DNA of 64,000 nucleotides from Polynucleobacter sp. UK-Kesae-W10 (GTDB lineage: Bacteria > Pseudomonadota > Gammaproteobacteria > Burkholderiales > Burkholderiaceae): positions 248,001 to 312,000 of the forward strand of contig NZ_JACVQB010000002.1 in the NCBI RefSeq assembly GCF_018881575.1, given 5' to 3'. Position 1 is the stretch's first letter. Each line of letters opens with the position of its first letter. A program made the translations under genes and the position numbers. This document shows positions 36,334 through 45,041 of this stretch, piece after piece. Below the pieces are notes generated by a model that was not told the DNA's origin, did no database searches, and saw only the letters and a list, made by a program, of their open reading frames with translations.

Positions 36334-37989
36334 ATGGCCAGTTCAACACCTTCCCCCTCTCAAGCTCAAGTCGAGCTCCCAGTCCTCATTATTGGAGCTG
36401 GGTTAGCCGGTCTTACGGTTGCTTTGCATATGGCAGAAACCCAGCCAGTCATCTTGATGGCCAAACGGGGTTTAGGTGAAGCAGCTACTGCCTGGGCCCA
36501 GGGCGGCATTGTGGGCGTGGTCGATAAAGAACATGACAGCATTGATTCTCATGTTGCCGATACCTTGGATGCTGGCGCAGGCCTCGTCGTGGAATCTACT
36601 GCCCGTTATATTGCTGAAGAAAGCGCTCAGGCAATTGAGTGGTTGGTAGAGCAGGGCGTGCCGTTTACTACGGATAAATCTGGTCCGATGGGTTTGCATT
36701 TAACGCGTGAAGGTGGTCATAGCCATCGTCGTATTGCTCATGCTGCTGATGCTACTGGTAAGGCGATTCATGAGGTCTTGCTGGATAAAGCCAAGGCCCA
36801 TCAAAATATTCGGATTCTGGAGCATTGGATTGCGCTTGATCTCATCACCAACCGTCAGTTGGATGCCAAAACTCAGCGTAGCCAGCCCAATCGTTGTTAC
36901 GGAGTCTACGCTTTAGATATTAAAAATAACCGCGTTGAAACCATTCAGGCTAAATCAGTAGTATTGGCTACCGGCGGTGTTGGTAAGGTATATCGCTACA
37001 CCAGCAACCCCGATACTGCGACCGGTGACGGGATTGCGATGGCTTGGCGTGCAGGCTGTCGGGTCGGCAATATGGAATTTATTCAGTTCCACCCTACTTG
37101 TCTTTATCACCCGAGTGATCGCACCTTCTTAATTACCGAAGCAATGCGCGGTGAGGGTGGCTTATTAAAGTTGCCTGATGGCACACGCTTTATGCCAAAC
37201 CATGACGAGCGTAATGAATTAGCGCCGCGCGATATTGTTGCCCGTGCAATTGACTTTGAGATGAAAAAGCATGGCTTGGATTACGTACATCTAGATGCAA
37301 CCCATCTCGGCGAAGATTTCATCAAAGAACATTTTCCGATGATTTACGCGCGCTGCTTAAGTCTGGGATTGGATATTACTAAAGAGCCTATTCCGGTGGT
37401 GCCAGCGGCACATTACACCTGCGGTGGTGTGGTTACCGACCTTAAGGGCAGAACCGATTTGCCAGGTTTGTATGCGGTTGGTGAAGCAACCTATACCGGC
37501 TTGCATGGCGCAAATCGCTTAGCAAGTAACTCGCTCTTAGAGTGCGTGGTGATCGGTAAGGCAGCCGCTGAAGATATCTCCTCATTAAAAACTCCGATGA
37601 TGCCCAAACTCCCGCTCTGGGATGAAAGTCAGGTAGAGGATGCGGATGAGCAGGTGGTCATCGCGCACAACTGGGATGAATTACGTTCATTAATGTGGAA
37701 CTACGTTGGTATTGTGCGCACTAATCGACGTTTAGAGCGTGCTCTGCACCGCATTAAGCTATTGAGATACGAAGTGCAGGAGTACTACGCGAACTTTAAG
37801 GTCACGCGTGACCTCATTGAGTTGCGGAATTTGCTGGAGTGCGCCGAGCTGATCGTGCGTTCAGCATTAATGCGCCGCGAGAGCAGGGGATTGCATTACA
37901 GTCGTGATTACCCGGGTACCTGGGCAGTTTCTTATCCAACGATTCTGACTCCTCAAGCCGAGGGCGGTGAAAGTCCACCAGAAGCCTGA
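36334..37989 (+). CDS. nadB: L-aspartate oxidase
   Basis: First step of de novo NAD synthesis: FAD-dependent oxidation of aspartate to iminoaspartate, passed to NadA. 551 residues. FAD-binding [19 protein letters not shown] (about 17-35), [30 protein letters not shown], then [20 protein letters not shown]. The helical C-terminus (~430-530) matches the family. Together with nadC and nadA nearby the full aspartate-to-NaMN pathway is present, though nadC and nadA lie on the other strand. Confidence 0.95.
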   Translation: MASSTPSPSQAQVELPVLIIGAGLAGLTVALHMAETQPVILMAKRGLGEAATAWAQGGIVGVVDKEHDSIDSHVADTLDAGAGLVVESTARYIAEESAQAIEWLVEQGVPFTTDKSGPMGLHLTREGGHSHRRIAHAADATGKAIHEVLLDKAKAHQNIRILEHWIALDLITNRQLDAKTQRSQPNRCYGVYALDIKNNRVETIQAKSVVLATGGVGKVYRYTSNPDTATGDGIAMAWRAGCRVGNMEFIQFHPTCLYHPSDRTFLITEAMRGEGGLLKLPDGTRFMPNHDERNELAPRDIVARAIDFEMKKHGLDYVHLDATHLGEDFIKEHFPMIYARCLSLGLDITKEPIPVVPAAHYTCGGVVTDLKGRTDLPGLYAVGEATYTGLHGANRLASNSLLECVVIGKAAAEDISSLKTPMMPKLPLWDESQVEDADEQVVIAHNWDELRSLMWNYVGIVRTNRRLERALHRIKLLRYEVQEYYANFKVTRDLIELRNLLECAELIVRSALMRRESRGLHYSRDYPGTWAVSYPTILTPQAEGGESPPEA

Positions 37990-38044
37990 ACCCCATGTAT
38001 TTGAGGGCTTAGTGTAAGCTTGAATCATCTAAGCGGAGACTGGC

Positions 38045-39418
38045 ATGAGTGGTTTTAAAGAAGATCTGTTCGAGCATATTTCAGCGGTCTATCAAACTAT
38101 TGCTGATGAAGTAAAAGGCTGGTTCAGTCTTCTCAAAGAAATCTGGCCGTTACTACTGCTCTTGGTTTTAGGTCTTACCCTCTTGGTGTGGCTTGCTAAA
38201 CCTGCACCCCCTAAAAAAGTTCTGATGGCAACCGGGACCGGGGGCTCTTATAAGTTATTGGGCGAAAAGTACCGCAACTTTTTTGAGAAAAAAGGCATCA
38301 CCATTGAGTTGATTCCCACTCAAGGATCTCAAGAAAATATTCAGCATCTCATTGACCGTAAAGATCCTATTCAGGCAGCCTTAGTACAAGGCGGCATGAT
38401 TGCATCAGATTCACTGACTGGCGTAGAGTCTCTCGGCACAGTCGACTATGAACCAGTATGGGTTTTTTACCGCAGCAAGTTGTTTGATGAAAAAGTCCAT
38501 ATTCTGGATCGCGATATTGGCAAGCTCAAAATCAGTATCGGTCCTGAGGGTAGCGGTACACGCAAACAAGCCCAAAACATTTTGAAGTTAAATGATTTAC
38601 CAACGAATACCCCGAATCTGCTCACGTTGACCAATTCAGAGGGTACAGCGGCACTCCAGCGCGGTGAAATTGATGCGCTGATTTTGGTGGATGGTTATGA
38701 ATCCGTGAATGTGCAGAAATTAATCAAAGATCCTCATATTCATTTGGCAAATTTTGTCAGGGCAGATGCCTATACCCGACTTATGCCTTACTTTGAGGAG
38801 GTCACAGTACCCATGGGCGGGTTTGATCTTGCAACAAACAATCCAGACCATCCGATTCAATTGATTTCTACTACGACCAATCTATTGATTGATGATCGCC
38901 TTCATCCAGCAATTCAGGCGCTGTTTCTCGAGGCGGCTAAAGAAATCAATGGCGGTAAGTCATACTTTTCTAAAGCGGGGCAATTTCCGAGTTATCTCAA
39001 TACAGAGGCGCCATTAAGCGCCGAGGCGAAATACTTCTACCAAAATGGCGCACCTCCTTTGATGAAGTACTTGCCGTTTTGGTTGGCGGAATTTCTGGAG
39101 CGGATGTTTGTACTTTTACTGCCGTTTGCTGCATTTGCTTACCCAATCCTGAAATCCATACCGACCTATCGTACGAATTTAGCAAAGAAGCAAATTAATT
39201 CCATCTATAAAGAGCTGGATCAGTTTGAAAAGGCCACGATGGAAACATATGATCCAAACCGCCGCGATGAATATATAGCCACACTGAATGCGATGGAGCA
39301 CAAAGTGCTCAATTCCAAAGCATCCAAACTGGCGACCGCCGAGTGTTATAGCTTACGAAACAATATTGAATTCATCCGCAATGCTATTGAGAGGCAGATG
39401 TTTTACAGGGGTAGGTAA
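38045..39418 (+). CDS. TAXI-type solute-binding protein with two membrane segments and cytoplasmic helical tail
   Basis: 457 residues. N-terminal transmembrane helix (~35-54), TAXI binding domain (~58-345): MATGTGGSYKLLGEKYRNFF, the TQGSQENIQHLIDRKDPIQA loop, and ISIGPEGSGTRKQAQNILK. A second transmembrane segment (~350-375) precedes a ~75-residue charged, helical tail. It is a paralog in design of the protein at 17.2 kb, again without TRAP permease genes. It sits between nadB and nadC, with no functional link evident; sensing rather than transport is inferred. Confidence 0.78.
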   Translation: MSGFKEDLFEHISAVYQTIADEVKGWFSLLKEIWPLLLLLVLGLTLLVWLAKPAPPKKVLMATGTGGSYKLLGEKYRNFFEKKGITIELIPTQGSQENIQHLIDRKDPIQAALVQGGMIASDSLTGVESLGTVDYEPVWVFYRSKLFDEKVHILDRDIGKLKISIGPEGSGTRKQAQNILKLNDLPTNTPNLLTLTNSEGTAALQRGEIDALILVDGYESVNVQKLIKDPHIHLANFVRADAYTRLMPYFEEVTVPMGGFDLATNNPDHPIQLISTTTNLLIDDRLHPAIQALFLEAAKEINGGKSYFSKAGQFPSYLNTEAPLSAEAKYFYQNGAPPLMKYLPFWLAEFLERMFVLLLPFAAFAYPILKSIPTYRTNLAKKQINSIYKELDQFEKATMETYDPNRRDEYIATLNAMEHKVLNSKASKLATAECYSLRNNIEFIRNAIERQMFYRGR

Positions 39419-39420
39419 CG

Positions 39421-40278
39421 CTACCCCAGAATGCGCATCGAAAAATCTACCGCAATGACATCTTTGGTGAGTTTTCCGAGGGAGATGCGATCTACTCCAG
39501 TGGCAGCAATCGCGCGCATCTGATCTAAGTTGATACCGCCTGAAGCTTCCAGTAGGGCGCGACCTGCGGTGAAGGCTACGGCTTGTTTCATCTGCTCGGT
39601 ATTGAAGTTATCAATCAAGATACTTTTTGCGCCAGCGGCTAGGGCCTCTTCGAGCTCTGCAAAGTTTTCTACTTCAATCTGAATATCTACCCCAGAATTG
39701 AGAGCCTGCGCATTTTGAAGTGCGGCGCTCACGCTGCCAGCAGCAGCAATGTGATTTTCTTTAATCAAAATACCGTGCCATAGGGCAAGACGCTGGTTTT
39801 GACCACCACCAATGCGCACAGCATATTTTTGAGCTTGTCGTAATCCTGGAATGGTTTTGCGGGTATCCAATACAGCGCAACCTTTGGGATTTGGGCTAGC
39901 TCCAGCGATGGCATCGACATGCATGCGTGTTATGCTCGCAGTCCACGACAAGGTTTGTAAGAAATTAATACAGGTGCGCTCAGCAGAGAGCAGGGCTTGA
40001 GAGTTAGCCTCAATGTCGCAAACCTTGGTATCGGGCTGCATCAAGTCGCCTTCGATGTAATGCCAAGTCACTTTAGCATTGGGGTCGAGCTTCTTAAGAG
40101 TGCCCTCAAACCAATCTACACCACACAAAACCGCCTCTTGACGCACAATCAGTTGAGCTTGCACTGATTTACTGGGCACGAGTTTTGCAGTCCAATCGCC
40201 AGTGCCAATATCCTCCATGAGGGCATCATGAATATTGCGTTGACGTGCTTGCTCTAAAGATTCGTTGTATTCAAACAT
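39421..40278 (-). CDS. nadC: Nicotinate-nucleotide pyrophosphorylase (quinolinate phosphoribosyltransferase)
   Basis: Converts quinolinate and PRPP to nicotinate mononucleotide. 285 residues, normal length. Motifs: the early EDIGTGDWTAKLV, DTRKTIPGLRQAQKYAVRIGGG (PRPP/quinolinate site), HGILIKENHIAAAG, IEVENFAELEEAL, and the C-terminal ASGGINLDQMRAIAATGVD. It follows nadA by 37 bases on the same strand and converges with the TAXI-like gene. Confidence 0.95.
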   Translation of the reverse strand: MFEYNESLEQARQRNIHDALMEDIGTGDWTAKLVPSKSVQAQLIVRQEAVLCGVDWFEGTLKKLDPNAKVTWHYIEGDLMQPDTKVCDIEANSQALLSAERTCINFLQTLSWTASITRMHVDAIAGASPNPKGCAVLDTRKTIPGLRQAQKYAVRIGGGQNQRLALWHGILIKENHIAAAGSVSAALQNAQALNSGVDIQIEVENFAELEEALAAGAKSILIDNFNTEQMKQAVAFTAGRALLEASGGINLDQMRAIAATGVDRISLGKLTKDVIAVDFSMRILG

Positions 40279-40315
40279 GAAAATGGATCATTCAAAAAGA
40301 ATTCAATAATGCGCA

Positions 40316-41431
40316 TTAAGCCGCGCCAATATTTATCACAAAGCCATGCTGCGCTTTGGCTAATAAATCGGGGTGGTTGGTGGTGAAGTCAAGCATGCGC
40401 TCAATACATCCCAGTGCTTTTATGCGGGTAGGCTCTTCAACAAGGATTTCGCCAGAAGCATTTTCTAAGCAATCTAAGATCCCTTGTAATCCATTCATTG
40501 CCATCCAAGGGCAGTGCGCACAACTCTTGCAGGTCGCGCTATTGCCAGCGGTAGGTGCTTCAATTAATTTTTTATTGGGTGCCAACTGGCGCATCCGATG
40601 CAAGATGCCCTTATCCGTTGCCACAATATATTCTGAGGCAGTGCCATCGACTACCGCCTTGATCATGGCAGAGGTAGAGCCAACAACATCTGCGAGATCG
40701 ACTACTGCTTGTGGAGATTCTGGGTGAACCAAAATCATGGCATTGGGATGCGCTGCTTTGAGGATTTCTAATTCAGCCGCTTTGAACTCATCATGCACAA
40801 TACAGGCGCCGTTCCACAACAACATATCAGCACCAGTCTGCTCCTGAATATATCGACCGAGGTGACGATCTGGTGCCCATAAAATCTTTTTGCCCTCTAC
40901 CTTCAGTTGATGCACGATCGCTAAAGCGCAAGAGCTGGTAACCATCCAATCGGCTTGTGCTTTGACGGCGGCACTGGTATTGGCATACACCACGACTACA
41001 CGATCAGGGTGTGCAGCGCGAAACTTGGCAAAGTCTTGCGCATCGCAACCCAAGTCCAGGGAACAGGTGGCATCTAAGTCTGGCATGAAGACGCGTTTTT
41101 CTGGGCTCAGAATCTTGGCAGACTCCCCCATAAAGCGCACACCAGCGACGATTAAATTTTTGGCAGGATGATTCTTACCAAAGCGTGCCATCTCTAGGGA
41201 GTCAGCAACAAATCCGCCAGTCTCTAGGGCTAAATCTTGAATATCGCCATCGACGTAATAGTGGGCAACTAAGGCTGCATCTTTCTCGACTAACAATTGC
41301 TTAATTCGTGCAATGACAGCTGCTTTTTCAGGGCCAGCAAGGTGTGGCGGGACTTTTGCCCAAGCCTGGGCAGTACAGGTGACCCCGGCAGCATCCTGCT
41401 GGGGGTAATCAAAGGCAATTGGTGAGCTCAT
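40316..41431 (-). CDS. nadA: Quinolinate synthase
   Basis: Condenses iminoaspartate with DHAP to quinolinate using a 4Fe-4S cluster. 371 residues from the ATG at 41431; a TTG two codons upstream (41437) is a weaker alternative. Cluster cysteines are seen in [20 protein letters not shown] and the [15 protein letters not shown] segment. The substrate motif [12 protein letters not shown] and the repeated Rossmann-like thirds match NadA. It leads the nadA-nadC pair. Confidence 0.94.
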   Translation of the reverse strand: MSSPIAFDYPQQDAAGVTCTAQAWAKVPPHLAGPEKAAVIARIKQLLVEKDAALVAHYYVDGDIQDLALETGGFVADSLEMARFGKNHPAKNLIVAGVRFMGESAKILSPEKRVFMPDLDATCSLDLGCDAQDFAKFRAAHPDRVVVVYANTSAAVKAQADWMVTSSCALAIVHQLKVEGKKILWAPDRHLGRYIQEQTGADMLLWNGACIVHDEFKAAELEILKAAHPNAMILVHPESPQAVVDLADVVGSTSAMIKAVVDGTASEYIVATDKGILHRMRQLAPNKKLIEAPTAGNSATCKSCAHCPWMAMNGLQGILDCLENASGEILVEEPTRIKALGCIERMLDFTTNHPDLLAKAQHGFVINIGAA

Positions 41432-41486
41432 ACGCAATTTTAGCCCTCAATCCAGTAATACATGCTCTTGAAGATCAATACATTAG

Positions 41487-41536
41487 TAGTTAAATTGTAG
41501 CTACAATGTAGCTACATTTTAACTACAATTTAACTA
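41487..41536. promoter_or_regulatory. Nested palindromic operator of the toxin-antitoxin locus
   Basis: Outer perfect inverted repeat TAGTTAAATTGTAG (41487-41500) / CTACAATTTAACTA (41523-41536). Inside are two palindromes sharing the core GTAGCTAC: TTGTAGCTACAA (41495-41506) and ATGTAGCTACAT (41506-41517). It lies 45 bases before the antitoxin ATG, where RelB/DinJ-type ribbon-helix-helix proteins bind their own promoter (family knowledge). Confidence 0.8.
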
Positions 41537-41581
41537 GAATATGAGCAATAGGCATCATCCAAAACTTAGGAGGGGGTCACC

Positions 41582-41845
41582 ATGACTGCGAATGCTGTGG
41601 TGCGAGCACGTATCGATGCGGAAATTAAGAAGGAAGCCAGTTTGGTCTTAGAGGCCATGGGTCTAACGGTTTCTGATGCATTGCGGATGATGTTGGTCCG
41701 TGTGGCAGCAGAAAAGTCACTGCCTTTTGAACCTTTAGTTCCAAACAAACAAACCATTAGCGCTATGCGGGAGGCGCGAGAGCGGCAATTGATGGCATTT
41801 GGGTCTACGAGCGCTTTAATGAAGGAATTGAATGCGGAGGATTGA
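41582..41845 (+). CDS. RelB/DinJ family antitoxin
   Basis: 87 residues. The N-terminal ribbon-helix-helix (VVRARIDAEIKKEASLVLEA, then MGLTVSDALRMMLVRVA) is characteristic of RelB/DinJ. The C-terminal part (~45-87) would wrap the toxin. A strong ribosome site (TTAGGAGGGGGTCACC) precedes the ATG. Overlaps the downstream yafQ-like toxin frame by 14 bases, as in dinJ-yafQ. It binds the palindromic operator just upstream (inferred). Confidence 0.9.
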   Translation: MTANAVVRARIDAEIKKEASLVLEAMGLTVSDALRMMLVRVAAEKSLPFEPLVPNKQTISAMREARERQLMAFGSTSALMKELNAED

Positions 41846-42111
41846 GAGAACTACTCAATTCAAACGTGACTATAAGCGAGAGGTAAAAGGAAGGCATCGT
41901 CTATCTTGCACAGGCCTTGATGGAATCACTTGAAATATTAATAAGGGATGCGCCTTTGCCGGCAAGATATTTTGACCATGCTTTGACGGGGGAGTGGAAT
42001 GACTTTCGAGATTGCCATATTCGACCCGATTTGGTATTGATTTATCAAAAGCCTACTATTGAGGTTTTGCGCTTAGTAAGACTGGGTTCTCATAGTGAGC
42101 TGGGGATATGA
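41832..42111 (+). pseudogene. yafQ-like mRNA-interferase toxin with a one-base frameshift
   Basis: Two frames together make a full YafQ-family toxin. The first (41832-41933) gives MRRIERTTQFKRDYKREVKG and then departs from the family and stops. From about 41894 the +1 frame continues as IVYLAQALMESL and carries the family core: ARYFDHALTGEWNDFRDCHI, RPDLVLIYQ and LVRLGSHSELG, ending at 42111. The 280-base span is one base longer than the 279 needed for 92 codons and a stop, so a single-base insertion near 41893 explains it. Catalytic-site His and Asp residues of the C-terminal half are retained. It could be a disarmed toxin, a sequencing error, or rarely a shifted translation. Confidence 0.85.
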
Positions 42112-42213
42112 AACGGCCTGTCAAGGACAATCTCTAACCTCTGTATTGGCTATATAATTTAAGCATTATTTATCAAGCACTTAGCTAACTTTTGCTTTCA
42201 TCGGGCTCCTACT

Positions 42214-43983
42214 TTGAAATACTCGACCATCTCTACTCAATTTCCCAAATCCCTTCTGCCTTTTGCGGCAATCAGCATCCTTTCTACTGGCCAGGCCTAT
42301 GCACAAGTTGATGCCGGTGCCTTGCAACAGGGTTTAGAGCAGCAACTCCCTTTGCCGTCACCTTTAGCGCTTCCAGAGCCAGGTCGTGCAGCACCAGTTC
42401 AACCGAGCGCTCCTAAAGAGGGTGAGCTGCGTTTTACAGTGAAGTCTTTTGTGCTCGAGGGTGTCAATATTCTGCCCGAAGCAGAAGTGCAAATGGCCAT
42501 CCGCTCATGGGTTGGGGTACCAGTGAGTTTTGATGATCTGCAAAGAGCTTGTGATGCCATTCAAAACTTTTATCGCAGCAAAGGCTATACCGTTCAAGCG
42601 ATTTTGCCGCCGCAAAAAATTGCTGATGGCGTTGTCAAAATTCTGATTACCGAAGCAAAGCTGGGCAAGGTCGAAGTAGAAAATCCACAAGGCCCAACTC
42701 GCTTTAGCAAAGAGCAGGCTGCTGCTTATGTAACTTATGCGAACCCATTAGGTAATCCATTGAATATGGATGCCGTTGAGCGCGCCATCATCATCTTGAA
42801 TGAAACTCCTGGCGTCATGGTTTCCAGTCAGTTAGAGCCTGGTGAAAAAGAGGGTGACACCAACTTGCGCTTGCAATTAACTCAACCAGATCTAGTACAG
42901 GGACGTGTCGAAGCAAATAACTACGGAAGCAGAACAACCGGCGCTAACCAAGGTGTCTTTGCCCTCAATTTAAATGGTCCTTTGGGTATTGGCGACTCTG
43001 CTTCGATTAATGGCATTGCTTCTGTTGGTTCGCAATACCTGCAAGGTGCTATCTCATTGCCAGGATCCAGAGATGGTCTACGCCTAGGTTTGGCAGGTAC
43101 TTTTTTGCAATACAAAAATGTGAGTAATTATGCGTCTACCGGTGGAGCGGGTGATGCCTGGACTACAGGATTGAGCGCTGCTTACCCCTTAATTCGTTCG
43201 CAAGGCGGTAATCTGAATACCAGCTTGAACTACGACGTTAAGAGTTACAACAACCGTAATACGATCACCAATACGACGATTAGTGCTTACAACATCAACA
43301 ACCTTTCTGCAGGCTTATCCGGAAACATGGTGGATAGTTTTGGTTATGGTGCTGTGTCCAGTGGATCAGTAACAGCCGTTTTAGGCTACCTCAACATATT
43401 GGGCGCAAGCGGAGCGAATTACAGCCAGTATGCAGTGCCCAATACAACTCCGGTGGTATATCAACCCATTACCCCGGCGAGTTTTAGCAAGCTCACCTTT
43501 TCAGGTAACCGTAATCAACAGTTAGTGGAAGACGGCTCAACCAGCTTGTATACCTCGCTTTCCGGCCAATTTGCCTCCACCAATTTGAACTCCGCCGAGC
43601 AGTTTTACTTAGGCGGCCCTTATGGCGTTCGTGCCTATCCTGTAGCGCAATCTGGCGGCTCACAAGGCGGCATCTTCACAATGGAAGTCCGCCATGAGTT
43701 ACAGCCCAAGTTGACGCTATCTGCCTTCTTTGATGGTGGTGTGGTGCAGCAGTACAAGTTTATGTACCCTGGATGGCAGGGTCTTACCAATGCCAACAAT
43801 ACCTATTCCTTAATGGGGGCTGGTTTTGGTGTGAAGTGGGATTATGAGGGGTGGAACTTAGGCGCATCAGTTGCTTGGATGGTTGGCAAAAATCCCCTCT
43901 ACAGCCAATATGGTCAGCCTGTAAATACTGATGGGACCACTACTCAGCCAAGAGGCTGGGTCACTGCCGCTTACAACTTTTAA
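42214..43983 (+). CDS. TpsB outer-membrane transporter (ShlB/FhaC/HecB family)
   Basis: Outer-membrane barrel that exports TpsA proteins. 589 residues from a TTG start; signal peptide ~1-30 (ending QAYAQ). A proline-rich linker (~45-68) is followed by a POTRA pair (~70-230: FTVKSFVLEGVNILPEAEV; FYRSKGYTVQAILPPQ) and a 16-strand barrel (~240-589) ending in aromatic YNF. The L6-loop motif reads GVRAYP where the family usually has VRGY. An A/T-rich -10-like TATAAT lies at 42153-42158, with no convincing -35. It is followed after 1058 bases by the giant tpsA, its likely cargo; the tpsA at 6.8 kb may also use it. Confidence 0.92.
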   Translation: MKYSTISTQFPKSLLPFAAISILSTGQAYAQVDAGALQQGLEQQLPLPSPLALPEPGRAAPVQPSAPKEGELRFTVKSFVLEGVNILPEAEVQMAIRSWVGVPVSFDDLQRACDAIQNFYRSKGYTVQAILPPQKIADGVVKILITEAKLGKVEVENPQGPTRFSKEQAAAYVTYANPLGNPLNMDAVERAIIILNETPGVMVSSQLEPGEKEGDTNLRLQLTQPDLVQGRVEANNYGSRTTGANQGVFALNLNGPLGIGDSASINGIASVGSQYLQGAISLPGSRDGLRLGLAGTFLQYKNVSNYASTGGAGDAWTTGLSAAYPLIRSQGGNLNTSLNYDVKSYNNRNTITNTTISAYNINNLSAGLSGNMVDSFGYGAVSSGSVTAVLGYLNILGASGANYSQYAVPNTTPVVYQPITPASFSKLTFSGNRNQQLVEDGSTSLYTSLSGQFASTNLNSAEQFYLGGPYGVRAYPVAQSGGSQGGIFTMEVRHELQPKLTLSAFFDGGVVQQYKFMYPGWQGLTNANNTYSLMGAGFGVKWDYEGWNLGASVAWMVGKNPLYSQYGQPVNTDGTTTQPRGWVTAAYNF

Positions 43984-44000
43984 GCAATTGACGGATTTTT

Positions 44001-44159
44001 GGGGGCCTGCACCCCCAATTCCAGCAAAGACCACCTAGGTCTATCAAGATGGCAAAAAAGCCTCAAAAACAGGCTTAAATACCCCCTAAAAAACGTCTAT
44101 TTTGAGTTCAAAATAGGCGCACTTTTCAAGCAAGATTCATCAACACAAAATTGATGAAT
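44001..44159 (+). repeat. Cluster of four inverted repeats downstream of tpsB
   Basis: Within 160 bases: GGGGG-CCTGCA-CCCCC (44001-44016); AAGCCT-CAAAAAC-AGGCTT (44058-44076); CTATTTTGA-GT-TCAAAATAG (44097-44116, 9-base perfect arms); and ATTCATCAA-CACAAAA-TTGATGAAT (44135-44159, 9-base perfect arms). None has a T tract, so they are not classical terminators. They may be operators or an RNA structure controlling read-through to the giant gene. Confidence 0.6.
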
Positions 44160-44414
44160 TAATTGCATATCAGCATGTGTTTTGCAATAACAAAACAGTG
44201 AAGTTGATTATTAAATTCTTTCTAGTTCAATCATCAGCACTCTATACGCTCTTGCATCATCAGCGAGGTGTGTGTAGCTCACATTCATCTGCAGATCAAC
44301 TGTAATCAGATTTAATCTAGTGATTCATGGGGCGAAAATCCGCACTAAATTGCACTGGCAAATAATCAAAATTGATAGGGAGAACTTTATAAAAAAGAGG
44401 AGGGTAACTTCCTT

Positions 44415-44549
44415 ATGAATGGATTTAAAAATCACCGGATGGGTAAATATGACACGCTCATGACATTCTTAAACAAGAGCGAAAGCGCATATCCTGAATA
44501 CGCAATTCAAAGGCAAAAAATGGCCAATTTTTCTCAAGTTACCCACTAA
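44415..44549 (+). CDS. Possible 44-residue ORF with strong ribosome site
   Basis: ATG at 44415 preceded by GAGGAGGG (44397-44404), the best Shine-Dalgarno in this region, at a spacing of ten bases. The product begins MNGFKNHRMGKYDTL and is charged and soluble, with no membrane segment or cysteine. No family recognised. It could be a leader peptide for the giant tpsA transcript or chance. Confidence 0.3.
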   Translation: MNGFKNHRMGKYDTLMTFLNKSESAYPEYAIQRQKMANFSQVTH

Positions 44550-44872
44550 AAAGATCGCCTACAAAGAACTCAAAATGAAGGCTCTTTTTGAGGTGTTCGG
44601 GAAGCAATTTTTAGCCTCTTTATCAATGTCATTTTTTAGTTAAAGAGCGCTCAATATCTCTGCAAAATTTACAAACTATTTGAGTAAATTTCAGGATTTT
44701 TATGAATAAAAAATTCATCTCATGATGGTGAAAAAAGCATGACAAAAGTACAAAAAGAGGTGATTTCAAGTGCGGGAATGGGAGTGATGGGGTGGGGTAG
44801 AGAAATGGTGGTTTTTAGGCAAAATTTGCTCGTATGGAAAAAAGGGAAAAAATAGAGCCTTGATCGGACGGG

Positions 44873-44928
44873 GGTCCTAGACCTTGACAAGTCAATTATT
44901 TGCTATCGATTTTGCCCTTATCTAAAAT
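44873..44928 (+). promoter_or_regulatory. Candidate promoter and tandem palindromes before giant tpsA
   Basis: Two adjoining palindromes, GGTC-CTA-GACC (44873-44883) and TTGAC-AA-GTCAA (44884-44895), lie directly upstream of TTGCTA (44900-44905) and TAAAAT (44923-44928), a -35/-10 pair with 17-base spacing (4/6 and 5/6 to consensus). The start codon of the giant gene is at 45042. The palindromes are placed as an activator or repressor site would be. Confidence 0.4.
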
Positions 44929-45041
44929 GGCGTCTGCGGTGTTTTTCTATATGTACAAAGGGTTTAAAGCAGAGTCGTATAAATGAAAAACACACAAATG
45001 TTATTGAAATTATTTTGCAAAAACTGAAACACTTTCTCCTT

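Larger units (their letters stand above)
43984..45041. other. 1.06-kb region between tpsB and giant tpsA
   Basis: No conserved gene is visible. The contents are four inverted repeats just after the tpsB stop, one 44-codon frame with a strong ribosome site (44415), and a palindrome-flanked promoter-like segment at 44873-44928. The stretch is noticeably A/T-rich in both strands compared with its neighbours. A 22-codon frame at about 44575 has no ribosome site and was not kept. Confidence 0.7.

Noticed and set aside
44575-44643. 22-codon frame MKALFEVFGKQFLASLS... in the tpsB-tpsA gap
   Set aside because: No ribosome site, very short and without recognisable features.
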